Notes: generated from the letters alone by a model not told the origin. A DNA stretch of 64,000 bases from Veillonella sp. T11011-6 (GCF_002959755.1 NZ_PPCW01000004.1:62001-126000), one strand, 5' to 3'. Counted from the stretch's first letter, positions 17,646 to 26,378 are shown. Numbers and translations are program-made.

Positions 17646-19354
17646 TATAGCACCCCTTTCTTGCCCATCATACCACTTACGGTACCGCCAGCTGGAATCA
17701 TCGGCAACACATTATCTTCTCTTGCTACACGGCAATCCAAGATGATACTTTCATCAGATGTAATGAAAGATTTAAATTCTTTATTGAAATCCTCTACATT
17801 ATCGATACGAGCGGCTTTCAAATCAAAGGCATCTGCCAGTTTCAAGAAGTCTGGGCTCGTTTCCAAATCTACATAAGAATAACGGCGGTCATTAAAGATT
17901 TGTTGCCATTGACGAACCATGCCAAGGTAACCATTATTAATGATAACAATCTTAATTGGTAAATTATATTGGCGAACCATCATGAGTTCTTCGAAGGTCA
18001 TTTGGAATCCACCATCACCAACAACAAGGATAACTTGTTTATGAGGTGCCCCCACTTGAGCCCCAATTGCAGCTGGTAAGCCATAGCCCATGGTACCTGC
18101 ACCACCAGATGTAACAATGGTATGAGGTTTTTTATGAGTTAAGAATTGAGCCGCCCACATTTGATGTTGGCCTACGTCACTTACAATAACTGCATCCTCT
18201 TTGGCAATCTTGTTAAGTTCAGATAATACATATTGTGGATGTAATACACCATCTTGAGATTCAGGGATTACCATAGGATATTCCGCTTGCCATTCACGAA
18301 TTTGTCCGATCCACGCTTCATGAGTTGTAGGCTCCACAAGTGCATTGAGTTCGGTTAAAACTCTCTTCAAATCGCCTACGATTGGTACGTTAATAGTAAC
18401 ATTCTTATCAATTTCTGCTGGATCAATATCGATATGAATGATTTTAGCTTTTTTACAGAAGAAATCTGGATGACCTGTAATGCGGTCGTGGAAACGAATA
18501 CCGGCTGCAATAACAAGGTCTGCTTCTTCTGTACTATTATTAGCCGCTACAGAGCCATGCATCCCCACCATACCAAGAGCAAGCTCATGGTTACCTGGGA
18601 AACCACCAAGGCCAACTAATGTATTTGTTACAGGAATTTGAGCCTTTTCTGCCAATTCCTTTAACTCATCCATAGCGCCAGATTTCAATACACCGGCACC
18701 GGCAATGATGAGCGGACGTTTCGCATTTTTAATGAGTGTAGCCGCTTTCTTAATTTGCCCTTGATGACCTTTATAGGTTGGATCATACCCTTCAAGATGG
18801 ATAGGTACTTCATATAATTTATTGTATTCTGTCATGGATATTTTTTCTGTTTGAATATCCTTAGGAATATCAATAAGAACAGGTCCTGGACGACCTGTAC
18901 TAGCAATAAAATACGCTTCTTTAATGATACGAGGTAAATCGCGAATATCTTGAACAAGGTAGTTATGTTTTGTAATCGGCATGGTAATACCTTGGATATC
19001 TGCTTCTTGGAAAGAATCCTTACCAATAAACGGACGACCAACCTGACCAGTAATGGCCACCATAGGTACAGAATCCATGTAAGCAGTCATAATACCTGTA
19101 ACAAGATTAGTTGCACCAGGACCGGACGTAGCAAGGCATACGCCTACTTTTCCAGATACGCGTGCATAACCATCTGCTGCATGGGCTGCACCTTGTTCAT
19201 GACGAACAAAATAATGTTTAATTTCAGGGAAGCTATAAATTTCATCATAAATTGGAATTACCGCGCCACCTGGATAACCGAACATGTCAGTTACACCTAG
19301 GCGATGCAATGTTTCAAGGACAATGCGTGCCCCATTGATTGTTTCTGCGCTCAT
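17645..19354 (-). CDS. ilvB: Acetolactate synthase large (catalytic) subunit
   Basis: IlvB is a thiamine diphosphate and FAD enzyme that makes acetolactate or acetohydroxybutyrate from pyruvate. The 569-residue protein shows the TPP glutamate in VRHEQGAAHAADGYAR near 52, FAD-binding SFQEADIQGIT, and the TPP motif VVGDGGFQMTFEELMM ending in NNGYLGMVRQWQ. It begins 18 bases after the ilvA stop and overlaps ilvN by one base. Position in the ilvD-ilvA-ilvB-ilvN unit places it in isoleucine and valine synthesis rather than in catabolic acetoin formation. Confidence 0.97.
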   Translation of the reverse strand: MSAETINGARIVLETLHRLGVTDMFGYPGGAVIPIYDEIYSFPEIKHYFVRHEQGAAHAADGYARVSGKVGVCLATSGPGATNLVTGIMTAYMDSVPMVAITGQVGRPFIGKDSFQEADIQGITMPITKHNYLVQDIRDLPRIIKEAYFIASTGRPGPVLIDIPKDIQTEKISMTEYNKLYEVPIHLEGYDPTYKGHQGQIKKAATLIKNAKRPLIIAGAGVLKSGAMDELKELAEKAQIPVTNTLVGLGGFPGNHELALGMVGMHGSVAANNSTEEADLVIAAGIRFHDRITGHPDFFCKKAKIIHIDIDPAEIDKNVTINVPIVGDLKRVLTELNALVEPTTHEAWIGQIREWQAEYPMVIPESQDGVLHPQYVLSELNKIAKEDAVIVSDVGQHQMWAAQFLTHKKPHTIVTSGGAGTMGYGLPAAIGAQVGAPHKQVILVVGDGGFQMTFEELMMVRQYNLPIKIVIINNGYLGMVRQWQQIFNDRRYSYVDLETSPDFLKLADAFDLKAARIDNVEDFNKEFKSFITSDESIILDCRVAREDNVLPMIPAGGTVSGMMGKKGVL

Positions 19355-19372
19355 AGGAACCCTTTCGACCAG

Positions 19373-20596
19373 CTATTCAGATAAAATCTCGCTGGAATTT
19401 AAACGTTTAATAATGTAACCATTATTTTTGAAAGTATCAATAATATGTTGAATGTGCTCTTCACCATTTGTTTCTACAGTAACTTGTAATTCCACTTCGT
19501 GGAAGCGGTCAAGATTTTTAAACTGATTATGATCAAGTTTAATAACGTTGGCATCGGCATCTGCAAGCATTTGAGATACCGCAACCAATTGACCTGGTTT
19601 ATCAGGAAGATTGACAGAGAAAGTGAAGATACGACCACGCAATACGAGGCCTTTATTAATCATAGAGGAAATAGTAAGTACATCGATATTACCACCGCTA
19701 ACAATAGCCACTGCCTTTTTGCCTTTACAGTCTAATTTTTTTAGACCTGCTAATGGTAAAATACCGGAGTTTTCTGCTACTAATTTATGTTTTTCTACAA
19801 GCAACAAAAATGCTTCCATCAATTCATAATCAGAGACAGTAACAATTTCATCTACATATTTCTTAATATATTCTAATGTAGTTTCGCCGATTTGACGTAC
19901 AGCTGTACCATCTGCGATAGTTGCCACCTCACGAAGTGGTACAGGATGATCTGCTTTTAACGCAGCAATGGCACTTGCTGCACCTTCAGGTTCTACACCA
20001 ATAATTTTAATGCTAGGATTTTTTAATTTTGCAGCAGCTGCGATACCAGAAACAATACCGCCACCACCAACAGGAACTAGCAATACATCCGCATCAGGCA
20101 ATTCCTCAAGAACTTCTAATGCGATTGTACCTTGCCCTTCGATAACATCTTCGTCATCAAAAGGATGGACGAACACATATCCGTGCTCTTGTTGTAATTC
20201 CATCGCTTTTTGGTAAGCTTCATCATAAATTTCACCATGCAGAACGACTTCTGCACCATATTGTTTTGTGGCATTCACCTTAATGAGAGGCGTATGCTTT
20301 GGCATGACGATTGTCGCTTTAATGCCTAGACGTTTTGCAGCAAGCGCTACACCTTGCGCATGGTTACCGGCAGACGCGGCAATAACGCCGCGCGCCTTTT
20401 CTTCTTCTGTTAATTTTGCAATTTTATTATATGCACCACGAACCTTAAAGGAACCTGTTATTTGCAAGTTTTCTGGCTTGATATATACATCATTGCCACT
20501 TTCATCGGAGAACACATCACTGTGAAGCAGTTTTGTTTTTACAGTAATTGTGCTTAGTCGCTCACGAGCCTCCATAAAATCATATAACTTATGCAT
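19373..20596 (-). CDS. ilvA: Threonine ammonia-lyase (threonine deaminase)
   Basis: IlvA deaminates threonine to 2-oxobutyrate, the start of isoleucine synthesis. The PLP lysine is in ITGSFKVRGAYNKI (about residue 57), with SAGNHAQGVA near 85 and the phosphate-binding VGGGGIVSGIA near 185. A single ACT-like C-terminal domain (about 325-400, with DKPGQLVAVSQML) makes this the medium, about 400-residue form rather than the long two-ACT enzyme. GAGGAG lies nine bases before the ATG at 20596; an ATG at 20605 sits directly on that site and is unlikely. Its place between ilvD and ilvB argues for a biosynthetic role. Confidence 0.93.
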   Translation of the reverse strand: MHKLYDFMEARERLSTITVKTKLLHSDVFSDESGNDVYIKPENLQITGSFKVRGAYNKIAKLTEEEKARGVIAASAGNHAQGVALAAKRLGIKATIVMPKHTPLIKVNATKQYGAEVVLHGEIYDEAYQKAMELQQEHGYVFVHPFDDEDVIEGQGTIALEVLEELPDADVLLVPVGGGGIVSGIAAAAKLKNPSIKIIGVEPEGAASAIAALKADHPVPLREVATIADGTAVRQIGETTLEYIKKYVDEIVTVSDYELMEAFLLLVEKHKLVAENSGILPLAGLKKLDCKGKKAVAIVSGGNIDVLTISSMINKGLVLRGRIFTFSVNLPDKPGQLVAVSQMLADADANVIKLDHNQFKNLDRFHEVELQVTVETNGEEHIQHIIDTFKNNGYIIKRLNSSEILSE

Positions 20597-20637
20597 CTGC
20601 ACCATCTCCTCTAGTTAGTATTAATGAAAGTCTACTA

Positions 20638-22308
20638 TTAGTCTTCAAATACTTCGATAGCACCTTGTGCTGCAGAGGATACGTGAAGAGCGTATTTTTT
20701 TAGATATCCAGTTACATTGGATTTGAATGGTTTCAATGCTGCTTTACGGCGAGCGATTTCATCGTCAGATACAGCTAATTCCAATTTGCCATTTGGAATA
20801 TCGATATTGATGATATCACCATCTTCAACAACAGCGATTGTGCCACCAGCCGCAGCTTCTGGAGATACGTGACCAATGGATGCACCACGTGTAGCACCGG
20901 AGAAACGACCGTCAGTCAACAATGCTACATCTTTATCAAGACCCATACCTGCGATCATGGATGTTGGTGTTAACATTTCACGCATGCCAGGGCCGCCTTT
21001 AGGACCTTCGTAACGGATAACTACCACATCACCTTTTACGATTTTACCGCCTGTAATAGCTTCAACAGCTTCTTCTTCGCTGTTGAATACTTTTGCTGGG
21101 CCAGAGTGAACGAGCATATCTTCATCTACGGCACCTGCTTTTACAACGGAACCGTCTACAGCAAGGTTACCTTTAAGAACGGCAATACCACCTGTTTCAT
21201 GAACAGGATTATTCCAAGGATGAATAACATCTTCATCAGTTACATGAGCTACCGCTGCAATTTCACCTTGTGTTTTAAGAGCTACAGTTTTGCAGTCTGT
21301 ATGTAAACGACCATTTTCTGCTAAACGTTTCAACACAGCAGATACGCCACCTGCAGCATACAAGTCTTCGATGAAGTATTTACCAGATGGAGAAAGTTTG
21401 GACAATTGAGGTGTATTTTGTGCAATGCGATCGAAGTCGTCCAAGGACAATGGTACACCTGCTTCGTGAGCGATAGCTGGCAAATGAAGAGCTGTATTAG
21501 AGGAACCACCCAAAGCCATATCAAGAGCTACTGCATTTTCAAAGGCTTCGCGTGTCATAATATCTTTAGGACGAAGGTTTGCTTTCAATACCTCTACTGC
21601 TTGCATACCTGCTAATTTAGCAAGACGTAAACGTTCAGAGTATACTGCTGGAATTGTACCATTACCAGGAAGGCCCATACCAAGAGCTTCTGTTAAGCAG
21701 TTCATTGTATTAGCTGTATACATACCAGAGCAAGAACCACATGTAGGACATGCTGTATTTTCGATTTCAGCTAACTCAGCATCACCCATTTCACCAGTTT
21801 GATGTTTACCTACTGCTTCGAATACGTCAGACAAACCGATTTTTTTGCCATTGTGTACGCCAGCAAGCATAGCGCCACCCGATACGAATACAGATGGAAT
21901 GTTAAGACGAGCCGCAGCAATCAACATACCAGGTACTACTTTATCGCAGTTTGGAATGAATACCATAGCATCAAAAGGTGTTGCCATAGCTGTTGCTTCG
22001 ATGGAGTCAGCAATGATATTACGTGTTACCAAGGAGTATTTCATACCGATGTGGTTCATAGCCAAACCGTCGCAAATACCGATTGTATTGAACTCGATTG
22101 GCACACCACCTGCGTTGCGAATGCCGTCTTTTACGGCTTGTACAATATTTTTCAAGCCCACGTGACCAGGGATAATTTCGTTGAAAGAGTTCGCAATACC
22201 AATGACTGGTCTACCCATTTCTTCATCAACGAAACCAAGAGCTTTTAGCAAAGATCTATGTGGTGCACGTGCTACGCCTGTTTTTAAATTGTCACTTCTA
22301 CAACTCAT
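20638..22308 (-). CDS. ilvD: Dihydroxy-acid dehydratase
   Basis: IlvD dehydrates dihydroxy acids to the 2-oxo acids of valine and isoleucine. The 556-residue protein carries iron-sulfur cysteines in [12 protein letters not shown] (about 105) and [19 protein letters not shown] (about 175-195), plus [11 protein letters not shown] and the C-terminal [16 protein letters not shown]. The ATG at 22306-22308 ([11 protein letters not shown]) follows GAGGAG, so a frame extending to 22356 was rejected. It is the first structural gene of the ilvDABN unit. Its leader contains a terminator hairpin that transcription must pass, suggesting attenuation. Confidence 0.96.
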   Translation of the reverse strand: MSCRSDNLKTGVARAPHRSLLKALGFVDEEMGRPVIGIANSFNEIIPGHVGLKNIVQAVKDGIRNAGGVPIEFNTIGICDGLAMNHIGMKYSLVTRNIIADSIEATAMATPFDAMVFIPNCDKVVPGMLIAAARLNIPSVFVSGGAMLAGVHNGKKIGLSDVFEAVGKHQTGEMGDAELAEIENTACPTCGSCSGMYTANTMNCLTEALGMGLPGNGTIPAVYSERLRLAKLAGMQAVEVLKANLRPKDIMTREAFENAVALDMALGGSSNTALHLPAIAHEAGVPLSLDDFDRIAQNTPQLSKLSPSGKYFIEDLYAAGGVSAVLKRLAENGRLHTDCKTVALKTQGEIAAVAHVTDEDVIHPWNNPVHETGGIAVLKGNLAVDGSVVKAGAVDEDMLVHSGPAKVFNSEEEAVEAITGGKIVKGDVVVIRYEGPKGGPGMREMLTPTSMIAGMGLDKDVALLTDGRFSGATRGASIGHVSPEAAAGGTIAVVEDGDIINIDIPNGKLELAVSDDEIARRKAALKPFKSNVTGYLKKYALHVSSAAQGAIEVFED

Positions 22309-22368
22309 GTTAATCTCCTCACTTTTCTTGAAAGCATCCACTTGGATGTCTTTCAACTTAACAAAAAA

Positions 22369-22392
22369 AGACGATTCTTATGAATCGTCTTA
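22369..22392 (-). promoter_or_regulatory. Terminator hairpin in the ilvD leader (candidate attenuator)
   Basis: Ten-base perfect arms (22369-22378, 22383-22392) with a four-base TTAT loop are followed on the minus strand by seven Ts, 55 bases before the ilvD start. Too little DNA remains between it and ilvD for a convincing promoter, so the hairpin probably decides whether ilvD is transcribed. Alternatively it ends a transcript carrying the 43-residue upstream ORF. Confidence 0.75.
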
Positions 22393-22419
22393 AAAGTTTA
22401 CAAATGATATTCCTTTTGT

Positions 22420-22476
22420 TTACAGAATTCCGATATACATAAACAATCCTATGTACCCCTTGGAATATATACACAT
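22420..22476 (-). CDS. Possible ilv leader peptide
   Basis: An 18-codon frame (MCIYSKGYIGLFMYIGIL) ends 28 bases before the attenuator hairpin. A shorter internal start at 22440 gives MYIGIL, with AGGA six bases before it. Six of 18 codons are isoleucine or leucine, the products of the pathway, and the frame ends in Ile-Leu. That is the pattern of a ribosome-mediated attenuation peptide. Start signals are weak and the coding status is a hypothesis. Confidence 0.3.
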   Translation of the reverse strand: MCIYSKGYIGLFMYIGIL

Positions 22477-22501
22477 AAGAAACAAACCATATAGTCAAAT
22501 C

Positions 22502-22633
22502 TTATTGATTGTATATTAAACCATTCGTGGAACCGTTAAGACAAAAACGTGTTAAGTTGTTGTTCATAATTCGAATGTCTTTAATAATCACGACGAGCGC
22601 GATAATCAACAAGCTAATGACTAAACCCAACAT
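22502..22633 (-). CDS. Unannotated 43-residue small membrane protein
   Basis: This short frame starts at an ATG (22631-22633) with a nearly ideal AGGAGGAAAC site five bases before it. The product begins MLGLVISLLIIALVVIIKD, a single hydrophobic helix of about 16 residues followed by a positively charged patch (KDIR, then MNNNLTR), and ends in a polar tail with one cysteine. It matches no family I know. It lies 193 bases before ilvD and well after the DASS transporter's terminator, so it could have its own promoter or form part of the ilv leader transcript. The excellent ribosome site and helix argue that it is translated. Confidence 0.6.
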   Translation of the reverse strand: MLGLVISLLIIALVVIIKDIRIMNNNLTRFCLNGSTNGLIYNQ

Positions 22634-22837
22634 GTTTCCTCCTAAAGTAATCTGTAATCATAAAATAATAATAACACTTTATATTTCTACATGCAATAAA
22701 TATTCTATAGATTTATTATATAAATTTTTAAAGTTTACCATATATAAAAACTATAGCAAATACTATTAGATACAACATCTATATAGCGCTTATACAAAAT
22801 AAATAGATAACCAACCTATATACAGCTCAGCTCAAAA

Positions 22838-22867
22838 AAAAATCCCTCACCGAAGCGAGGGATTTTT
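22838..22867 (-). terminator. Terminator after the DASS transporter gene
   Basis: Eleven-base arms (22838-22848 and 22857-22867) with an eight-base loop, GC-rich at the top, flanked by A-runs on one side and T-runs on the other, so it may work in both directions. It lies just after the transporter stop. The remaining 22634-22837 is AT-rich and shows no gene. Confidence 0.88.
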
Positions 22868-22870
22868 ATA

Positions 22871-24274
22871 TTATAAGATTCCAAATAACCACATGCCGAG
22901 GGTACCGCCCCAGAAGTGAATAAGGAAGCTTACTACAGAAATAGCAAGACCTACACGCCACCATGTTCCTTGCGGTACATAGCCTGCACCGAAGAAGATT
23001 GGCGTTACACCAGAGCTATAATGCGTTAATGTACAGCCAGGGCTATTCATCAAACCAAAGAGCAAGATGGTAAACGGAATTGGTGCACCCATTGCCACCA
23101 AGATTGCTGCAAAAGCGGAGAACAACGCTGTAATACGCGCTGTACCACTGGCAAAGAAATATTGAGAGTATACAAAGGTTGCAGAGATAATAAAGGATGC
23201 CCAGAACCAATCAATACCTACAAGATGTTGACTTACAAAATCTGCAAATACAGCTACAACACCTAATTTACCAAGTAAACCAGCCATACCTACAAGTGTG
23301 CCCATCCAGATAAGGATATCCCAACCAGTGCGTTCACCGAGAATATCTTCCCAGGTAAGGGATCCAGTTACTACACAAGCAAGAACGCCCATCATAGCAA
23401 CTACTGTAGGATGTAACTTCGTCCAAATCGCTGTAGCCCAAAGCAAGATACAAAGTATAAAGATGATAGCTACAGAAATTTCAGCCTTTGTAATCGGACC
23501 AAGCGCATCTAACTCCTTTTGAGCCATTTCAGCTGCTTGTGGAGTTTCTTTAATTTCTGGTGGATAGATTTTATAGATAAACCAAGGCATCAAAATCATG
23601 CATAGTACACCAGGAATCACACCTGCTTGGAACCATTCCCACCAAGAAATATCATAGCCAAATAATTTGGCCCCCAATGATGTAATCAATAAGTTACCAC
23701 TACAAGCAGTCAAGAAGATTGTTACGGTTATGGTATTAATTGTGTGGGCTGTAGTCATCAAGTACGCCCCTATGCGACGTGCTGTACTACCATTCGGTTC
23801 AGAGTCAAAAGCTAAGGAAATGTTTTGTACGATTGGGAAAATAATACCGCCCCCACGCGCCGTATTAGATGGTGTGGCAGGAGAAATAATAAGATCCGTA
23901 CAAGCCAATGCATAGGCTAACTTTAAGGAACTAGTACCAAACGCACGAATCAAGGTATACGCGATACGCTTACCGAGACCAGAATTAATAATACCTCTAG
24001 AAAAGAATACAGCTGCCACGATAAGCCATACATTAGCCTCAGCATAACCACCTAATGCTTGTACCATGGTAATAGAATTTGTTGCTACGGCAGCAACAAT
24101 ACCAAAGAGTGCCATAATGCCTGTTGGCCACGGTCTTAAAATAAAGCCCACAATAGTAGCCGTAAAGATAGCTAATAAATGCCAACCTTCCGGCTTAATT
24201 GCCTCCGTATGAGGCAAGAACCAGATTACAAGTCCTACCAGTACCGTCAGTGCGGCGCGTGTAAAGGTATTCAT
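22871..24274 (-). CDS. DASS-family anion/dicarboxylate transporter (CitT-like)
   Basis: The 467-residue inner-membrane protein has about twelve hydrophobic helices and the family's paired substrate motifs, SPATPSNTARGGGI near 132 and LTHYSSGVTPIFFG near 410. It matches the CitT/2-oxoglutarate-malate translocator branch of SLC13-like carriers, which exchange or co-transport citrate, succinate, malate and similar anions. The exact substrate cannot be read from the sequence. For an organism that ferments lactate or malate via succinate, dicarboxylate exchange would fit. AGGGAGG lies five bases before the ATG. A hexanucleotide repeat tract lies 31-83 bases before the start, and the gene stands alone between terminators. 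Confidence 0.9.
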   Translation of the reverse strand: MNTFTRAALTVLVGLVIWFLPHTEAIKPEGWHLLAIFTATIVGFILRPWPTGIMALFGIVAAVATNSITMVQALGGYAEANVWLIVAAVFFSRGIINSGLGKRIAYTLIRAFGTSSLKLAYALACTDLIISPATPSNTARGGGIIFPIVQNISLAFDSEPNGSTARRIGAYLMTTAHTINTITVTIFLTACSGNLLITSLGAKLFGYDISWWEWFQAGVIPGVLCMILMPWFIYKIYPPEIKETPQAAEMAQKELDALGPITKAEISVAIIFILCILLWATAIWTKLHPTVVAMMGVLACVVTGSLTWEDILGERTGWDILIWMGTLVGMAGLLGKLGVVAVFADFVSQHLVGIDWFWASFIISATFVYSQYFFASGTARITALFSAFAAILVAMGAPIPFTILLFGLMNSPGCTLTHYSSGVTPIFFGAGYVPQGTWWRVGLAISVVSFLIHFWGGTLGMWLFGIL

Positions 24275-24304
24275 AGAACCTCCCTATCAAACTACACATA
24301 TCAA

Positions 24305-24357
24305 CAGTTACAGTTACAGTTACAGTTACAGTTACAGTTACAGTTACAGTTACAGTT
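24305..24357. repeat. Hexanucleotide tandem repeat (CAGTTA), 8.8 copies
   Basis: Eight perfect CAGTTA units plus a five-base partial unit occupy 53 bases between the cupin terminator and the transporter start. A TATAAT element (24359-24364, minus strand) lies directly upstream, so the tract would sit at the start of the transporter's mRNA or between promoter elements. No other perfect tract of this kind was seen in the window. Confidence 0.97.
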
Positions 24358-24371
24358 GATTATAAAAAACT

Positions 24372-24402
24372 ATATGGCGGTCATCACACATAACCGCCAT
24401 AT
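24372..24402 (-). terminator. Terminator after the cupin gene
   Basis: Ten-base arms (24372-24381, 24393-24402) are followed on the minus strand by GTTTTTT, just after the cupin stop at 24406. Confidence 0.88.
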
Positions 24403-24405
24403 GAA

Positions 24406-24849
24406 TTAACAACTTTCCAAAAATTCTTTGATTTTCGGATTAGAGCGCAATGTATCCATCTCTTCAGGGGATAATAATTTAACCTTATCCCGATCTTGGT
24501 TAACCAAGCAGAGGAATCCGATATAATCTCCTTTATTAGCCCGGAATTGATGTATCGTTTTACCTGGAATCTCAATAAAATCACCAGCTTCTACATCATG
24601 GATCTCATCGCCTAATAAGACTTGACCCTTCCCACGGAATATCATAACCATATGTGTATGTTCATGATATTCAAGTGTGGAGTAACCTCCTGGCAAGCAT
24701 TCAAAATAGCGGAATTGGCATGGAATATCAAAAGCTCCATCGTATAAGACTTGACGTGTTACGTCTTTAAACGGACTACCGTCTTGCTTATACACCAAGG
24801 TATCGACGCCATCCCACTTGAAATTTTTAGCATCAAACTTGCGTATCAT
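24406..24849 (-). CDS. Single-domain cupin protein
   Basis: The 147-residue protein is a small cupin. Metal ligands appear in GGYSTLEYHEHTHMVMIFRGKG (the HEHTH histidines near residue 65) and in IPGKTIHQFRA near 100. Small cupins bind metals and may be isomerases, dioxygenases or sensors; no specific role is shown. The ATG at 24847-24849 follows GAGG by seven bases, so a frame extending to 24879 was rejected. It stands alone between two terminators. The cysteines at about 45 and 52 and the last residue are not in a recognised motif. Confidence 0.85.
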   Translation of the reverse strand: MIRKFDAKNFKWDGVDTLVYKQDGSPFKDVTRQVLYDGAFDIPCQFRYFECLPGGYSTLEYHEHTHMVMIFRGKGQVLLGDEIHDVEAGDFIEIPGKTIHQFRANKGDYIGFLCLVNQDRDKVKLLSPEEMDTLRSNPKIKEFLESC

Positions 24850-24863
24850 TCTATTACCTCTCA

Positions 24864-24902
24864 TAAAAAAAGGCTGCATCGAAACAGTGTTTCAATACAG
24901 CC
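24864..24902 (-). terminator. Terminator after the metal-binding protein gene
   Basis: A 14-base stem with two wobble pairs (24872-24885 with 24889-24902) and a short loop, followed on the minus strand by seven Ts; it lies 13 bases after the stop. Confidence 0.88.
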
Positions 24903-24914
24903 CAATCGGTTCAA

Positions 24915-25223
24915 TTATTTAAAGAAACGTTTCAATGTTCCTAGTAAACCATGACTATGTTTTTGTACACCATCTGCAATGCTCTCTACTTCAAAACCAG
25001 TTTTTTCGATAGCTTTTGTGATAACATCTACAGATACTTTGTTTGGGTCAAAAGAAACAGTAGCAGTTTTTTCTGGTAAATCCACTTCTGCGCTTAATAC
25101 GCCAGGCAAGCCAAGGGATGCGCCCTCTACAGTTTCTTTACAGTTATTGCACATCATACCAGGTACAGTAAATACCTTTGTTACAACGCCATTATCTTCG
25201 CCACAACCACAATCTTTGCACAT
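24915..25223 (-). CDS. Heavy-metal-associated (HMA) domain protein, probable copper chaperone
   Basis: The 102-residue protein has one HMA fold from about residue 15 to 82, with the metal-binding loop GMMCNNC (CxxC near 24-27) and GLPGVLSAEVDLPEKTATVSFDP. Unusually, an extra cysteine-rich head (MCKDCGCGED) precedes it and may bind a second metal ion. A basic tail (LKRFFK) follows. Likely roles are copper delivery or sequestration; no P-type ATPase or CopY-type regulator is nearby. It follows tatA by 14 bases and shares its transcript. The site AGGAGG precedes the ATG. Confidence 0.88.
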   Translation of the reverse strand: MCKDCGCGEDNGVVTKVFTVPGMMCNNCKETVEGASLGLPGVLSAEVDLPEKTATVSFDPNKVSVDVITKAIEKTGFEVESIADGVQKHSHGLLGTLKRFFK

Positions 25224-25237
25224 AGTGATACCTCCTA

Positions 25238-25480
25238 TTAATCGTTAGCTTCTTTATGTTTATCGTCGTTTTTAGCCCCTGCTGTCACGTCGATAGTCGT
25301 CGCTTGTTTAACGGCTTCTTTCGTTTCCTCAACAGCTTTTTTAGGGCCGGAAATAGCATCTTTGAATTCATTGATGCCCTTACCTATAGCTTTACCTACT
25401 TCAGGCAACTTACCAGGTCCGAAGATAACTAAAGCGATCACTAATATAACTATTAATTCAGGTGTTCCTATAGATCCCAT
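25238..25480 (-). CDS. tatA: Sec-independent protein translocase TatA/TatE
   Basis: This 80-residue protein has the TatA pattern: a short N-terminal membrane helix (about 7-22, [21 protein letters not shown] with the FGP hinge), an amphipathic helix with [14 protein letters not shown], and a charged tail. It forms the pore of the twin-arginine pathway that exports folded, often cofactor-bearing proteins. TatC is not in the window. It precedes the HMA protein gene by 14 bases, possibly cotranscribed. Confidence 0.93.
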   Translation of the reverse strand: MGSIGTPELIVILVIALVIFGPGKLPEVGKAIGKGINEFKDAISGPKKAVEETKEAVKQATTIDVTAGAKNDDKHKEAND

Positions 25481-25516
25481 ATGTATCTCCTTTATATTTA
25501 CTAAAACTTACATCCT

Positions 25517-26272
25517 TTAGTGTACATCATTATAGGCTGCCTTGTCCACATACCAGGTCATAGCTTCTTGTGAAAGTACAGCACCAGGCAATGTACGACC
25601 AATGCGTTTTTCCCACGTTAAATCTTCGTAATCCTCGCGTTGGTACAATACCTTTGTCAATGCAGTTCGCTTGCTTTCACCAGTTACAGTAAACCAAACG
25701 GCATCGGATTTAGCCAAGAACGAGAATGTCATAGAAATCCGTTCCCATACCTTACCATCCTCAACGGCAACCACCTCTTGATCTGCCACGCGAAGCGCGT
25801 GAGAGCCTGCAAATAATCCTGCTGTATGACCATCTTCGCCTAGATCAAGTAAAGCTAAATCGAGACCAGATTTTTTACACGCCTTGAGGACATTGCGAAC
25901 CTCTTTTTCATATTCTTCAGCCGCTTCTAATACGGTTTTAGAATCCGTATTAATTGGCAAGAAGTGAGCAGCCCCCTTTGCCTTACATAGCAAATGAGGT
26001 TTTACGCGATTAAAGTAATTATCCTCATTCGATTGCGGTAGGAAACGTTCATCCGTCCACAAGAAGAATATGCGTTCCCAATTGAGGCGCTCAATATATT
26101 CAGGTGAGTTAAGTAATTCTAACAAACCATTTACGACAGTGCCCCCAGTAATACCAACAACGCACGTTTCTGTACGGCTTATTTCATCATTGGTGAAAGC
26201 AATAAAATCCTCTGCTAAAGCTTGGACTACATCACTAGGACTGTCATAACATTTAATTGTATCTTGAGCCAT
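25517..26272 (-). CDS. pgl: 6-phosphogluconolactonase
   Basis: Pgl hydrolyses 6-phosphogluconolactone in the oxidative pentose phosphate pathway. The 251-residue length and the motifs VGITGGTVVNGLLELL near 39, FFLWTDERFLP near 68, LLDLGEDGHTAGLF near 140 and ESKRTALTKVLY near 205 match the DevB/SOL family, with the catalytic histidine in GEDGHTAGLF. No glucose-6-phosphate or 6-phosphogluconate dehydrogenase gene is nearby. AGGAGG lies nine bases before the ATG. It is probably a single-gene unit; an AT-rich 14-base palindrome overlaps its likely promoter region. Confidence 0.9.
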   Translation of the reverse strand: MAQDTIKCYDSPSDVVQALAEDFIAFTNDEISRTETCVVGITGGTVVNGLLELLNSPEYIERLNWERIFFLWTDERFLPQSNEDNYFNRVKPHLLCKAKGAAHFLPINTDSKTVLEAAEEYEKEVRNVLKACKKSGLDLALLDLGEDGHTAGLFAGSHALRVADQEVVAVEDGKVWERISMTFSFLAKSDAVWFTVTGESKRTALTKVLYQREDYEDLTWEKRIGRTLPGAVLSQEAMTWYVDKAAYNDVH

Positions 26273-26342
26273 GTAATAATGACCTCCTAAAACTATTATA
26301 ATAGTACTATTATATACACTTTTGCTTTTTTATGAAAGCAAA

Positions 26343-26378
26343 AACCGATGTAACTCAATATATAGAGCCACATCGGTT
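26343..26378 (-). terminator. Terminator after the crotonase-fold gene
   Basis: Nine-base arms (26343-26351, 26370-26378) with an 18-base loop, followed on the minus strand by a short T-run. It lies 65 bases after the stop. Confidence 0.75.

Noticed and set aside
22520-22540. T-box element near ilvD (GTGGAACCG seen)
   Set aside because: The match is on the plus strand while ilvD is on the minus strand, and the surrounding bases do not follow the T-box consensus.
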